A stretch of 55,732 bases of DNA from a virus, in IMG/VR virus record IMGVR_UViG_3300025769_000012, positions 1-55,732 of that record. One strand, 5' to 3'. The position numbers and the translations under genes were made by a program. A model generated the notes under the pieces. It made no database searches, was not told the DNA's origin, and saw nothing but the letters and a program-made list of their open reading frames with translations. Positions 38,942 to 48,600 of the stretch are shown here, in pieces; position 1 is the first letter of the stretch, and each line of letters begins with the position of its first letter.

Positions 38942-40869
38942 TACGCTGTCGCCCTCCCGCGGCTCTCAAGATTACGCATGACCGAATACATGTTCTTGAT
39001 GCCGTTATTTAGGTTTCCGTTCCCCATACCGCGGACCGCGTCTGTTGTCATGACAAACTCGCCGGGCATGAGCATTGCGCGGACACTGTCCTGCCCCGGA
39101 ATACCCTCGTCGGGCATGATGCCGCCGTTGCGGCGCGGGAAGATCGCTCCACCGTCAGCCGCAGTCACATAAGGACGGGCAAACGGGCCACCGGGGGTGC
39201 TACCCTGAAGGTAGTTACCACCTTGGTTGTAAGTGTACTGAGTGGGGACCGAATACGTGCTGTATTCCGGTGCCCGGATGGTCAAATCGTTAATTGCGCC
39301 AACCGAAGAACTTGCTCGTGGAACGTAAGTGCCTGTTTCGGGGTCCAAAACTTGGTCGCCCAAGTCGGCAACAAGGTATTTACCCGGATCGGCGGCAACG
39401 AGGTCTTCGCCAGTAATAATATTGCCGTCTGCATCGCGCTGGGCGATGTCTAAAGGCTCGGCAGGTATTGGGCTAAACGCGCCAGAAGCCGCTGCGACAC
39501 CTGTACCGAGGGCCGCGAGCGGCCCATAAGTACGCAAGAAGCCCGGAGCTGCGCTTGCAACTGCCGATTCCGCTGCTTTAGTCGCAGTAGAGGCTGCCAC
39601 GCTTGGCGTCATGCCGGGCAACGTCATAGCGTTGTTGTAAGCGTCCGTATATGCCGCATTGCTAAGTTGCGTCGTTTGAGCGGCATTTGGACCTCCCGGG
39701 AAGAACGCATCCTTCATGCCTTGAGTAAAGCTGATGTCGTCGCCCGGAGTAACCGCCCCTTTGATGCTTTCCATAAAGCTAGGAGGCTCGTAGGCCGCGA
39801 CTTGCGGGCCAATCACTGGATTGACCGTCGCACCGGCAGGAATTTGACCGCCTGCTGGGATAGTCATACCGTTGCCGTTCGCCAAAGTAACGTCAACCGC
39901 GGAACCGGTGTTGTTCAGGCGAGCAATCGAGGTATCCGCCGTGCGAAGAGCTTCAGTTGCGTTAGTTACGTTCGGGTCTGCCGAGGAAACCGCCTCGGTG
40001 CGTACTGCACTGGTGTCGCCTGCGGCTTCGGATGCGCCTTGCGCTGTTTGTGCCGGAGCTTGCGCTGCGCCCGTCGGGACATACTCGCTGAAGAACCCTT
40101 GTTTGCCAGCGTTGGCCGCTTGAGCCGCTTCGCCGCCAAATACATTTGAAAGCGAAGTTTGTGCGCCAGAAACGGTTTGTCCAAAACGACCAATCGGGTC
40201 AGCTAGACCCGTCTTGATGTTTTCCATAAACCCGCCGCTTCCTGTGAAGCCTTGGAAGACTGCGCCCGTTGCGCCTGCAACCAAAGCAGACTTGAGGGCG
40301 TCTTTGATCGATCCGCCTTGTATCAGCGTTCCGATACCAGAACCAAGCGCCGCACCGTAGATAGGTCCGAGAGGCGTGAACGACAAAGCAATCGGCAAGA
40401 TGACGGGAGCCACCTTCTTGACCACTTTGACGACCGACTTAACAACGTTCTTAACGGCTTTTACTATGCCTTTAAAAAGCTTTTTAAGGAAAAACTCCGG
40501 TGCGCCTGTTTCAGGGTTCAAGCTGTTAGCTTCAGAACCCACAACGTAGCGTTCTGGGTCTTCGACACCCATTTCCCGCAAACGTTGAAAAATACTTTCT
40601 TTAAGCTCTTCGTCTTGCTCGATTAAAGCAAGCGGGATGACCAATTCCCCAGTTTGAAGGTGAGCAACAACGTCGTCGCCCTCGCGGCCCATAGCCGCCA
40701 TCTTCTTGGTCAGAGCAGGAAACTGTGCGATGCCCTCATCGCCGTATTCTTCGGTGCCGTCATCGTCTTCGCCGTAAACCGCTTCAATCTCATCATCGTC
40801 CATGATAAGATCGCCAATACCACCGTCGGGAACGGTTAACTCATCAATTTTTTGCGCTTCTACTGCCAT
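38941..40869 (-). CDS. virion protein with cationic amphipathic membrane segment, 642 aa
   Basis: The product has an acidic N-terminus, then a very basic amphipathic segment at residues 126-152 (FFLKKLFKGIVKAVKNVVKS, first 20) followed by a hydrophobic part (APVILPIALSFTPLGPIYGA) and Gly-rich stretch. The middle is Ala/Thr/Asn-rich. The C-terminus has ADGGAIFPRRNGGIMPDEG and MLMPGEFVMTTDAVRGMG. The segment resembles pore-forming peptides, suggesting a role in membrane passage of DNA. It is coupled to genes on both sides. Confidence 0.75.
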   Translation of the reverse strand: MAVEAQKIDELTVPDGGIGDLIMDDDEIEAVYGEDDDGTEEYGDEGIAQFPALTKKMAAMGREGDDVVAHLQTGELVIPLALIEQDEELKESIFQRLREMGVEDPERYVVGSEANSLNPETGAPEFFLKKLFKGIVKAVKNVVKSVVKVVKKVAPVILPIALSFTPLGPIYGAALGSGIGTLIQGGSIKDALKSALVAGATGAVFQGFTGSGGFMENIKTGLADPIGRFGQTVSGAQTSLSNVFGGEAAQAANAGKQGFFSEYVPTGAAQAPAQTAQGASEAAGDTSAVRTEAVSSADPNVTNATEALRTADTSIARLNNTGSAVDVTLANGNGMTIPAGGQIPAGATVNPVIGPQVAAYEPPSFMESIKGAVTPGDDISFTQGMKDAFFPGGPNAAQTTQLSNAAYTDAYNNAMTLPGMTPSVAASTATKAAESAVASAAPGFLRTYGPLAALGTGVAAASGAFSPIPAEPLDIAQRDADGNIITGEDLVAADPGKYLVADLGDQVLDPETGTYVPRASSSVGAINDLTIRAPEYSTYSVPTQYTYNQGGNYLQGSTPGGPFARPYVTAADGGAIFPRRNGGIMPDEGIPGQDSVRAMLMPGEFVMTTDAVRGMGNGNLNNGIKNMYSVMRNLESRGRATA

Positions 40870-41102
40870 TATCCCGCTCCACCAGTGATACCTTGCGGCA
40901 TGGTTACGTTAATAATTGTACTTCTCTTTTCCCCTCCAGTCCATGAAGAACCGCACTGCGGGCAGTTCCCATCGGGATAAGATGCAATTTCTTCGGGTGT
41001 ATCCACCTCATTACTACATGTAACACAATGCACCACATCTACGCTAGTAGAAGGTAGCCATTTACTACCGTTTGGCATTGTGATGATGGTTTTATCAGTC
41101 AT
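40869..41102 (-). CDS. zinc-ribbon protein in the late block, 77 aa
   Basis: CVTC (residues 26-29) and CPQC (47-50) form a zinc-ribbon; the ends are short strands. It starts 9 bases after the fibre-like gene and shares its stop base with the 642-aa gene start. It may be a small virion or assembly protein; zinc ribbons in late phage genes can serve in tail or fibre folding. Function not known. Confidence 0.68.
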   Translation of the reverse strand: MTDKTIITMPNGSKWLPSTSVDVVHCVTCSNEVDTPEEIASYPDGNCPQCGSSWTGGEKRSTIINVTMPQGITGGAG

Positions 41103-41111
41103 AGTTTTTCC

Positions 41112-42209
41112 TCACAACTGGAGCTGGGATACATTTACCAGCACCGAGGGTGCCGACGGCGCGAAGGCTGATGCCGTTAATGCGTCCAACAAAACGTTTG
41201 TATCGTTCGCCGCCCAATACAGCTCAACGTAATCGGTGGCGGCAAGAGAGATGGTGTAGTTCAACGATATGGGCAAATATCCGTTGTTGGCGTCTATTGT
41301 CACAGCACGGGTTGAGTCGGCAACATCCGTGCCGTTCTTTCGAAGCCAGAAAAATATGTTTTTCGCACTGGCGCTCGTCGAAGTTAACTGGATTGTGGCG
41401 TCCACCTGATAATAACCAGCCTCGACAACGTTTAACCGCGACCCGCTGCTCAAGGTAACCCCGTTAGTGACGAGTGTGTCCGTCAGGGTAATGGCGGTTG
41501 CCGTGTTGATAGCCCCCAGCGTCTGATCGACCGCAGCGTCAAAACTGCCGTAGTCCAAACCAATTGGAACGGTAGGTCGCACCATGATTTCGCCGTCTGT
41601 GGCGTCTACTTTAAGCACCGCAGCAATAACAATCACACCATTTGGTGCCGTTGGGCGCACATTAGTAAGCAAACCGGCTGTAGTTGGCGAGACATACAAA
41701 ATGTCGCCCACACTCCACGTCTCTGCCCCGGGGCCCGTGGTGTCTAAACCCCGCACCTTGCCGTATAACGTCACCGGGCCAATATCTTGATCTGGCATGT
41801 CGTGCGTGGCTACACCCACAAAATACAGCTCGTTTGCCGTGTTGTTGGCAATATAGGGCGCAACCTTGATTTCGCCGTTTACCCCAACAAAACCCACGAC
41901 TTCGCCATTATTGATTTGGCTTCCGGTGTCGTTTTTGACCCGCATGTAGGTCTCAAAACCAACTTGCTGGACAACGCCGTCGCCCATCGTAATGTCGACG
42001 GTCTCTTCGTTGAGGTTCCACGTCATCTGGCCTTGGTCCACGTTCCCCGTGGCTTCCGTCAACGTGATTTCAGTGGCGCGTAGCGGCCCGGGGTTGATGG
42101 ATTGCTGAAGGTAAACAGAAAACGAGCGAACAACCTCGGTCAAGTACCGCTGGTCGTATTGAGCTGGAGGAAGTGGAAAGTAAGGAACCGGTTGACCGCG
42201 GGATGCCAT
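41112..42209 (-). CDS. tail/neck fibre-like protein with jelly-roll C-terminus
   Basis: The 365-residue protein starts with a short conserved-looking arm (YFPLPPAQYDQRYLTEVVRS), then a beta-rich domain (TYMRVKNDTGSQINNGEVVG, VGDILYVSPTTAG) like those of phage tail appendages, and ends with a jelly-roll region (GSRLNVVEAGYYQVDATIQL, NIFFWLRKNGTDVADST) of the C1q/TNF-like type. It would be a surface fibre or collar protein for host contact. It directly follows the gp10-like protein gene, sharing one base. Confidence 0.75.
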   Translation of the reverse strand: MASRGQPVPYFPLPPAQYDQRYLTEVVRSFSVYLQQSINPGPLRATEITLTEATGNVDQGQMTWNLNEETVDITMGDGVVQQVGFETYMRVKNDTGSQINNGEVVGFVGVNGEIKVAPYIANNTANELYFVGVATHDMPDQDIGPVTLYGKVRGLDTTGPGAETWSVGDILYVSPTTAGLLTNVRPTAPNGVIVIAAVLKVDATDGEIMVRPTVPIGLDYGSFDAAVDQTLGAINTATAITLTDTLVTNGVTLSSGSRLNVVEAGYYQVDATIQLTSTSASAKNIFFWLRKNGTDVADSTRAVTIDANNGYLPISLNYTISLAATDYVELYWAANDTNVLLDALTASAFAPSAPSVLVNVSQLQL

Positions 42210-44299
42210 CAGCGCCTCCCATCGGGTCGCATGTCGTAGCGAAGGCTACCCAAGCGCCACGCAACTCCTGTGTCGTCGGACTGCACCTGAATGCTGAACT
42301 GACGACCACGAAGTCTCAAGTTAATTTGTTCCGTGTCGTCTCCAACCTGACTGGTCACCGTTTTCAGGTAATTACCGTTGCTGTAATTGCGTACACGCGT
42401 CGTAATATCAAGCAAAGGCACCGGGGCGCTTGAGTTTCTAAACCCAACATCGGGGATCAAACGGCTCAAGAACGTAAATTGCTGACCGTCGCCCATGTCC
42501 ATCGGGCTGGAGCTGACATATGCCGTAATAGCTCCCGCCGGGGACACGCTGCCGTCGTCAAATCCAAACTCGTGGTTGTACAAGAAATTGTCTGGCGATG
42601 CCGCAATCGGATATTGCTCAATGCCGCGGTCAATCCAGCAAGTACGAGGCAAGTTACCGTAATACCAGACCTGCTCTAGCGTGTTGTAGACCACATAACG
42701 GTCGTTTTCAGAGCTGCTCGAAGACGGGTAGAACCACCAAATCTCATTGTTTTCGGAGTTTACCGCTGCGGTGACCTTGTCAAACTGACCGACGTTGATG
42801 TCGTCAAAGACGTAATCCCGTACCGAACACGGAATTTTCTGAACCGCACCGTTGTACATGTAAAACTCAGAGATACCCATCCAGAATATCTGATCCTCGA
42901 CAGGAACCGCGGTCAGCGGTCCGGCAATCGTGGTGTTTTCAGAAATAAGCTGGATACCAAAGGTAAACGGAGGGCCAAGGTACTGCATTGCGTACATCGA
43001 GCTGTCCGTAAAGACGATAACCTGTTGGCGCGTCTCTACCGCAGTGACAATCTCGGACCCCGAGCCGAGGCGCAAGTCCCCCGCCGTAGTCAGCGCGGTG
43101 CTTTCCCACTCGGTCAGGCTCTCTTGGTCAGAAAACCGGATCAAAAGCGGGTCTTGTACGCCCGGATCGTTCTGTGGATCACACCCAAAAGCAATTACGT
43201 GGCGGTCACGGTCAGAGACCAAAACCTGCTTGGCAATTGTCGGTGTGTAATTTGCTCCCGCCAGCGACGACAGCTCAACACCGCGTGTGCTAGTGCCGTT
43301 GGTTTTGTCCCAATAGTAAAGACCACCGTCGCGGACGTTAAACAGCAAGTCCTCACCAAAGTTGTCGTGGCTCCAAATACGAAGCTTAGAACCCTCCGCC
43401 AAAAGGTTGGCAGCCGATCCCCACGCGCCGCGGGACCAAGTCCCGGCACCCCAGCCAGAACCCACAACCGTGGTGTCCAGACCGGTGTTGATTTGATATG
43501 CGCCTACTACTGCCGCGCCGCCGTTGCCGCTATCACCGGTTGTAGCAAAAACAGGGGTTTCGTCTAAACCGCCAGAAACGGTAATCGACGGGATCGTCGA
43601 TACAATACGCGCCGTGATGTAATAGGTGTCGTTGTCTTCAACGTGAACCACCTGATACTCTTGATTCAGAATATCTGCGGTAATTTCGTCGCCCAGAGAA
43701 ACCGCGCCAGAAAACGTCACGAAGTCGTCGTCATTACAGCCATGACCCGTGTCATTCACAGTGATCGTTGCGCAAGTAACCGCATCACCGCTGGTGTGCG
43801 CGGTTGCCGTCGTATCAAACTGGGCACGAACGCAGTTTTGCAAGTCGTTGCCCGAAACGTTCGAATACAGAATAATTTCGGAGTTGATCTTGATGTAGCC
43901 GTTTGACGGGAAGCCTGTCGTAGAAGACAGGGTAATCGTCACGTCGTCATCAGTAACGTTGCCGTTTAACGTGTTAGCCGCCGCGGAAAACGTGACGTCT
44001 CCCGCAGCGGTCGTAACGCGAATAGGTGTGATGTCTGAATAGCCGCCGCCTTCGTTAATGTAGTATTTTAAGTGCGTTCCCACACCCAAATACCGCTCAC
44101 CCGAAAGCGCCACCCACGGATGGAGAGCGCGGCAGGTGCCTAAAAAAGTGGTGGATGACAGCTTTTGCCATCCACCAATTTTTTCAGGAAAGCCGTAGCG
44201 AAACCGGACCTTGTCACAGTCGTACCAACCACCTTCGTTGGTGTACGAGGTTACCTCTCGGTTAATCCCGGGTCTGAACTGTAACTTGGTAAGAGGCAT
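42209..44299 (-). CDS. P22 gp10-like tail completion/DNA-stabilisation protein
   Basis: The 696-residue beta-rich protein opens with LQFRPGINREVTSYTNEGGW and has propeller-like repeats (FGYPSNG..., RDRHVIAFGCDPQND, EQVWYYGNLPRTC). I associate this start and length with tail hub proteins of P22 gp10 type in marine short-tailed phages. It would close the portal after packaging and hold the tail needle or fibres. It lies between the fibre-like gene and two small genes. Call rests on recalled family resemblance and position. Confidence 0.68.
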   Translation of the reverse strand: MPLTKLQFRPGINREVTSYTNEGGWYDCDKVRFRYGFPEKIGGWQKLSSTTFLGTCRALHPWVALSGERYLGVGTHLKYYINEGGGYSDITPIRVTTAAGDVTFSAAANTLNGNVTDDDVTITLSSTTGFPSNGYIKINSEIILYSNVSGNDLQNCVRAQFDTTATAHTSGDAVTCATITVNDTGHGCNDDDFVTFSGAVSLGDEITADILNQEYQVVHVEDNDTYYITARIVSTIPSITVSGGLDETPVFATTGDSGNGGAAVVGAYQINTGLDTTVVGSGWGAGTWSRGAWGSAANLLAEGSKLRIWSHDNFGEDLLFNVRDGGLYYWDKTNGTSTRGVELSSLAGANYTPTIAKQVLVSDRDRHVIAFGCDPQNDPGVQDPLLIRFSDQESLTEWESTALTTAGDLRLGSGSEIVTAVETRQQVIVFTDSSMYAMQYLGPPFTFGIQLISENTTIAGPLTAVPVEDQIFWMGISEFYMYNGAVQKIPCSVRDYVFDDINVGQFDKVTAAVNSENNEIWWFYPSSSSSENDRYVVYNTLEQVWYYGNLPRTCWIDRGIEQYPIAASPDNFLYNHEFGFDDGSVSPAGAITAYVSSSPMDMGDGQQFTFLSRLIPDVGFRNSSAPVPLLDITTRVRNYSNGNYLKTVTSQVGDDTEQINLRLRGRQFSIQVQSDDTGVAWRLGSLRYDMRPDGRR

Positions 44300-44300
44300 A

Positions 44301-44531
44301 TCATCCGTTCACTACTTCGGGCTCTTCTTCAGGCGCTTCGAGCGCCGCAGCGAGCATATTAACGAAAGCTTCGCGTCCGACAGCCAACTGGTCCATATTG
44401 AAACGAGCGTTGTCCATTTTTCGGCCAAGGTCGTTAATGTGGTTCAGCAACGTGCGCTGTTCTTCGGTCATGTCTTCGACAAAGTATTCTGTGTCGTTGA
44501 CTGTGATGGGGGTCTTTTCATTTTTTCCCAT
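44301..44531 (-). CDS. small helical protein, DUF6447-like
   Basis: The 76-residue product has a short beta hairpin (ITVNDTEYFVEDMTEEQ) then a helix (LLNHINDLGRKMDNARFN, MDQLAVGREAFVNMLAAAL) and acidic tail. The layout matches small chaperone-like proteins in late phage regions, which I associate with DUF6447. It lies one base from the gp10-like gene. Function unknown. Confidence 0.65.
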   Translation of the reverse strand: MGKNEKTPITVNDTEYFVEDMTEEQRTLLNHINDLGRKMDNARFNMDQLAVGREAFVNMLAAALEAPEEEPEVVNG

Positions 44532-44553
44532 GCTAGTCTCCTATGTTAAAGTT

Positions 44554-44775
44554 TTACGAGTTCGCTGCGATTGCAGCGTTTACCGCAGTCATATCTTCCG
44601 TTGTCCAGAAGTCTTTTGCAACCATTAGCTGTAGATGCTCTACGTTGCGTGACACAGTGTCAGCCCAATCAGCGTCTTCCATGTCCTCTGGTTGCCCAGC
44701 GTTTAGCAAGTCAACAGAGTGACCCATTGCGACATAATGCTGGGCAATCTCTTCTACTGTCGGTGTGTCTGTCAT
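44554..44775 (-). CDS. small late protein, 73 aa
   Basis: The 73-residue product begins MTDTPTVEEIAQHYVAMGHS and contains NVEHLQLMVAKDFWTTEDM. It is helical, soluble and Asp/Glu-rich, probably a folding helper for the fibre. Its ribosome-site region and first six codons resemble those of the HNH gene directly upstream, which suggests the HNH gene inserted here with a copy of the leader. Confidence 0.68.
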   Translation of the reverse strand: MTDTPTVEEIAQHYVAMGHSVDLLNAGQPEDMEDADWADTVSRNVEHLQLMVAKDFWTTEDMTAVNAAIAANS

Positions 44776-45275
44776 GTTCTTTCTCCTTTATAGACAAAAC
44801 TACCATAATGCTGCTGCCTAGCTTGTTCTGCTATAACAGCGGCGGTTTCAACATCGTCATAGTATCCAAAGTGTTTCTGCTTTCCATCAACACTGACCTG
44901 AACACCATACTTTGCATGATTCTTGTGCCAATAGACATTAGGCACTTTGCATTTATTGTCGGAACGCAACCGTCTGTTTAGACTATTCTGCTGCTGCGTT
45001 GCCTCACGCAAATTCTCAATACGGTTGTTAAAAGCATTACCATCAATATGGTCAATGATCTCTGGCAAATAGCCTTTGTTCATCAAGAATACGATGCGAT
45101 GCGCTTGGTATTGCTTTCCTTTGATCCGTGTCTTTGCGTACCTGCCAGACTTATAGATAGCAGACATGCCGACTTTACCACGGCGGCTCTGTACCTTGCG
45201 AACAAGATCACCATCATTGTATTCAAACATCTGATGGGCTAGTTCGTACAGTTCCGCAGTTGGTGTATCAGTCAT
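44772..45275 (-). CDS. HNH endonuclease (homing type) with AP2-like end
   Basis: The 167-residue product has an HNH_3 core: QAHRIVFLMNKGYLPEIIDH with IDGNAFNNRIENLREATQQQ and NSLNRRL, giving the two metal-binding His and Asn. The C-terminal part (YWHKNHAKYGVQVSVDGKQK, HFGYYDDVETAAVIAEQARQ) resembles an AP2 DNA-binding domain. It is a free-standing mobile gene between the fibre and the 73-aa gene. It starts MTDTPT like that gene, with a matching AAAGGAGAAAGA leader. Confidence 0.87.
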   Translation of the reverse strand: MTDTPTAELYELAHQMFEYNDGDLVRKVQSRRGKVGMSAIYKSGRYAKTRIKGKQYQAHRIVFLMNKGYLPEIIDHIDGNAFNNRIENLREATQQQNSLNRRLRSDNKCKVPNVYWHKNHAKYGVQVSVDGKQKHFGYYDDVETAAVIAEQARQQHYGSFVYKGERT

Positions 45276-45303
45276 GTCTTTCTCCTTTTCTGACTGGTTA
45301 CGA

Positions 45304-45660
45304 TTAAGCGTTTTCTAGGGCGGTTACTTTTGCCTCTAGGGTTTCAATGCGATCCATTGCCTCTTGCAGTGCCTTGACTGCTTTCATGTAGAGGATAGAG
45401 TATTTTACAGTTTTGGTTACTGTGCCAAAGTCTTCGCCTGTATGAGGATCAACGTCTGGGCTTGTTTCTACCAACCCAGCCATACCCGCAGCTTCAAGCT
45501 CTTGAGCAATAACACCAAGTTTATTTGGCGCGTCAAGATTGTCCGTTTTCATACTGTATTTGCGAACAGTTAGTGCCTTGATGTCATTCCACTGGGATGC
45601 AGCATCTACAATGTTTTCTTTCAGTTTAATGTCTGAGATAGCACCATAGCTGTTGTTTGC
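45304..45660 (-). other. S74 self-cleaving chaperone domain of the fibre
   Basis: The end of the fibre carries the S74 signature with Ser-Asp (in AISDIKLKENI) and Lys in the catalytic dyad region. Domain spans about the last 119 residues. Cleavage would release a trimeric fibre tip. Confidence 0.8.
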
Positions 45661-48600
45661 GTTTTCAACGTTACCGTCTCCTTTGACGTTGAAACAGTTA
45701 CCTGAAGAGTTTTCTGCGAAAACAAAATAAGACGCTCCATTGTTAGTGTTTGATAAGTCCCAAAACTGAACCCTTCCGGCTGAACCTGTTTGGGTGCCAA
45801 CGGCTTTTAAGCAATAATGCCCTGCGGTTGCGCCTAGGGTTATAAGGTCTAGCGTTTTGTTTGTCTCAGGTGTTACACCAACACCCATTGCCCCAGTTGA
45901 TGCGATACGAACCCTAGGATTACCATCCCCATCCGACAGCACGATGTTGTTGCTTGAGGTGCGGATGTCTAGGCCGTATTCGTTGCCGTTGTAGCGGCCT
46001 AGGATGGTGTTCTTTACACCAGAAGTGATGTTTTCACCAGCAGCTTGGCCTACAAACGTACTCAAGTTACCTGTTAAATACCGACCAGCATAGGCTCCAA
46101 GAATCGTATTAGCTGATGATCCAGCGCAGGTGTAGCCTGCAAAATACCCCAAAAATGTTCCGTTAGCACCTGTCTCGTTGTTATACCCAGCCGCATACCC
46201 AACCGCTGTGTTGTTGCTGGCGGTGGTGTTGGAGCGCAAAGCACCATAACCTGATGCTACGTTGCTAGTACCCGTAGTATTGCTTCGTAAAGATTCCCAC
46301 CCAATAGCGGTGTTGTCGTTAGCTGTTGTATTCAACAGTAATGCAGCGTGGCCAACAGCAGTGTTTTTCTGGCCGGTAGTGTTTGTATAAAGAGCCGCAC
46401 TTCCCAGTGCAGTGCTTTCACCACCTGTTGTATTTTCAAACAAAGCATAACGACCAATTCCAACATTGTTTGCACCTGTCGTGTTGTCCCGCAAGGCAAA
46501 AATGCCGACTGCCGTGTTTTGAGAGGCAGTAGTGTTTGAATAAAGAGCTTCTTTCCCAACTGCTACGTTATCTGCACCAGTAGTATTACTATACACCGCC
46601 TGATACCCAACCGCCGTGTTGTTGCTGGCGGTGGTGTTTAAGCGTAGAGCCTGATGACCTAACGCAGTGTTACTTGCGCCAGTAGTATTTGCAGCCAAAC
46701 TAGCCTGACCAAAGGCATTGTTAAGTGTACCAGTAGTGTTGGCGTATAACGCACTTGAACCGACGGCTACATTATCAATACCCGAAGTGGTGCTTCTTAA
46801 TGCTTGATAACCAACGGCAACTTGATCTGTACCAGTAGTATTACTATACGCAGCCTGATACCCAACCGCAGTGTTGTTGCTGGCGGTGGTGTTGGAGACT
46901 AGAGCCTGACGACCAATTGCCGTATTGTTACTACCTGTTGTGTTTGAGCTTAAAGCATTTGCACCAAAAACTGCGTTTTCTGCGCCAGTCGTGTTTGCAT
47001 ACATAACATCATTACCCATCGCAGTGTTTAACTGACCAGTGGTATTATATGCTGCACGATAGCCAACTGCGGTGTTGTAGCTTGCGGTGGTGTTATAAAA
47101 AAGAGCAGAGCGTCCCACCGCCGTGTTTAGTCCACCTGTTGAATTATTGACCAATGCTTGGTGTCCCACCGCAACATTGTTTGATCCTGTCGTTACATAG
47201 TACAGGCTATCCGCACCAACCGCTGTGTTAGAAACAGCGGTTGAACCTAAGTAGTGTGATCTATACCCAAGGGCCACGTTGAAATTACCCGTGGTGTTTG
47301 TATACCCAGCCTGAAACCCCATAGCCGTGTTGTTGCTGGCGGTGGTGTTGGAGAGTAGTGAGCTAGTACCCAGTGCGGTGTTGTATCCGCCAGTGGTGTT
47401 GGCATTCAAAGCATCCCAACCAATCGCCACATTGTTTACGCCTGTGCTATTATTATAAAGAGAATTTGGGCCAACGGCTACGTTGATTTGTCCCGTAGTA
47501 TTCCCATATAAAGCCCCATAACCAACAGCAACATTGTAGGAGGCGGTGGTGTTGTCTGAAAGTGCGTAAGAACCTAATGCAGTATTATAATTACCTGTAG
47601 TGTTAGCTGACATTGAGGCATTACCAATAGAAGTATTGTTGCCACCCGTTGTATTTGCATCTAATGTGTAGGTGCCTATCGCAGTATTTCGTGAGCCTGT
47701 AGTATTCTCTTTCAGAGCAACAGTACCAAATGCCGTGTTTAAAATACCTGTGGTGTTTTTGTTTAAGGCTTGGTACCCAAAAGCGTTTATATTGGCCCCC
47801 GTAGTATTCGCATACCCAGCTTGATAACCAACGGCAGTGTTGTTGGAGGCGGTGGTGTTGGAGAGGAGAGATTGATGCCCAACCGCCACGTTAGATGAAC
47901 CCGTTGTGTTTGTATTTAACGACTGAGTACCAATAGCAATATTAGAACTTGCCGTTGTATTTGAATATAATGCTCGTCTGCCCAAGCCAACATTGTTATC
48001 ACCTGTAGTATTGTCAGTTAAACTAGATGTGCCGATAGCCACATTGTAGTTGCCATCTGAAGCAACACTATCCAACGCAGTATCACCCAGAGCCACGTTG
48101 TCTGTACCAACAGGATAATTCCCGTCCAGCTTGATCGTGCCGTTGGCTTCAAGGTTCGTAAACGTCCCAAGCGCCGCAGAGGCCTGACCAATATTGGTGC
48201 CGTCAATCGCACCGCCGCCAATATCTACGGAGTTCGAGATGAACGACGTGATCGTCACGGCACCCGTGCTATTCGCAATCGAACCCGCCGCCGTGCCGTC
48301 CTTGGCCTTGATGTTGGTAATCTCAAGGTTCGTCGCGTTAACGCCGTCGTCTTTCAGCAAGACGCTGTCAATCGTCACACCGCTGCCCGCGGTGGTTTCG
48401 TTGATGGTGTTCGTCGTAATGGCTTGACCACTGTCCACGATGATGTTGTTGGCTCCGGTTGTATTACCGTTGGCCAAAACCTCGGCCAGTGTGTCCACCG
48501 TAGCCACTTGGTCATCAACATACGTTTTAATAGAAAGCGACGTCGCCAACGTCGTGGCAGACGCATCGGACATGTTTGTAGTCGTGTTGATGCCGGTGAC

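Noticed and set aside
46010-48060. Regular DNA repeats resembling a CRISPR-like or satellite array
   Set aside because: The repeat is exactly 17 codons in frame and encodes a beta-roll fibre; units vary at synonymous and surface positions.
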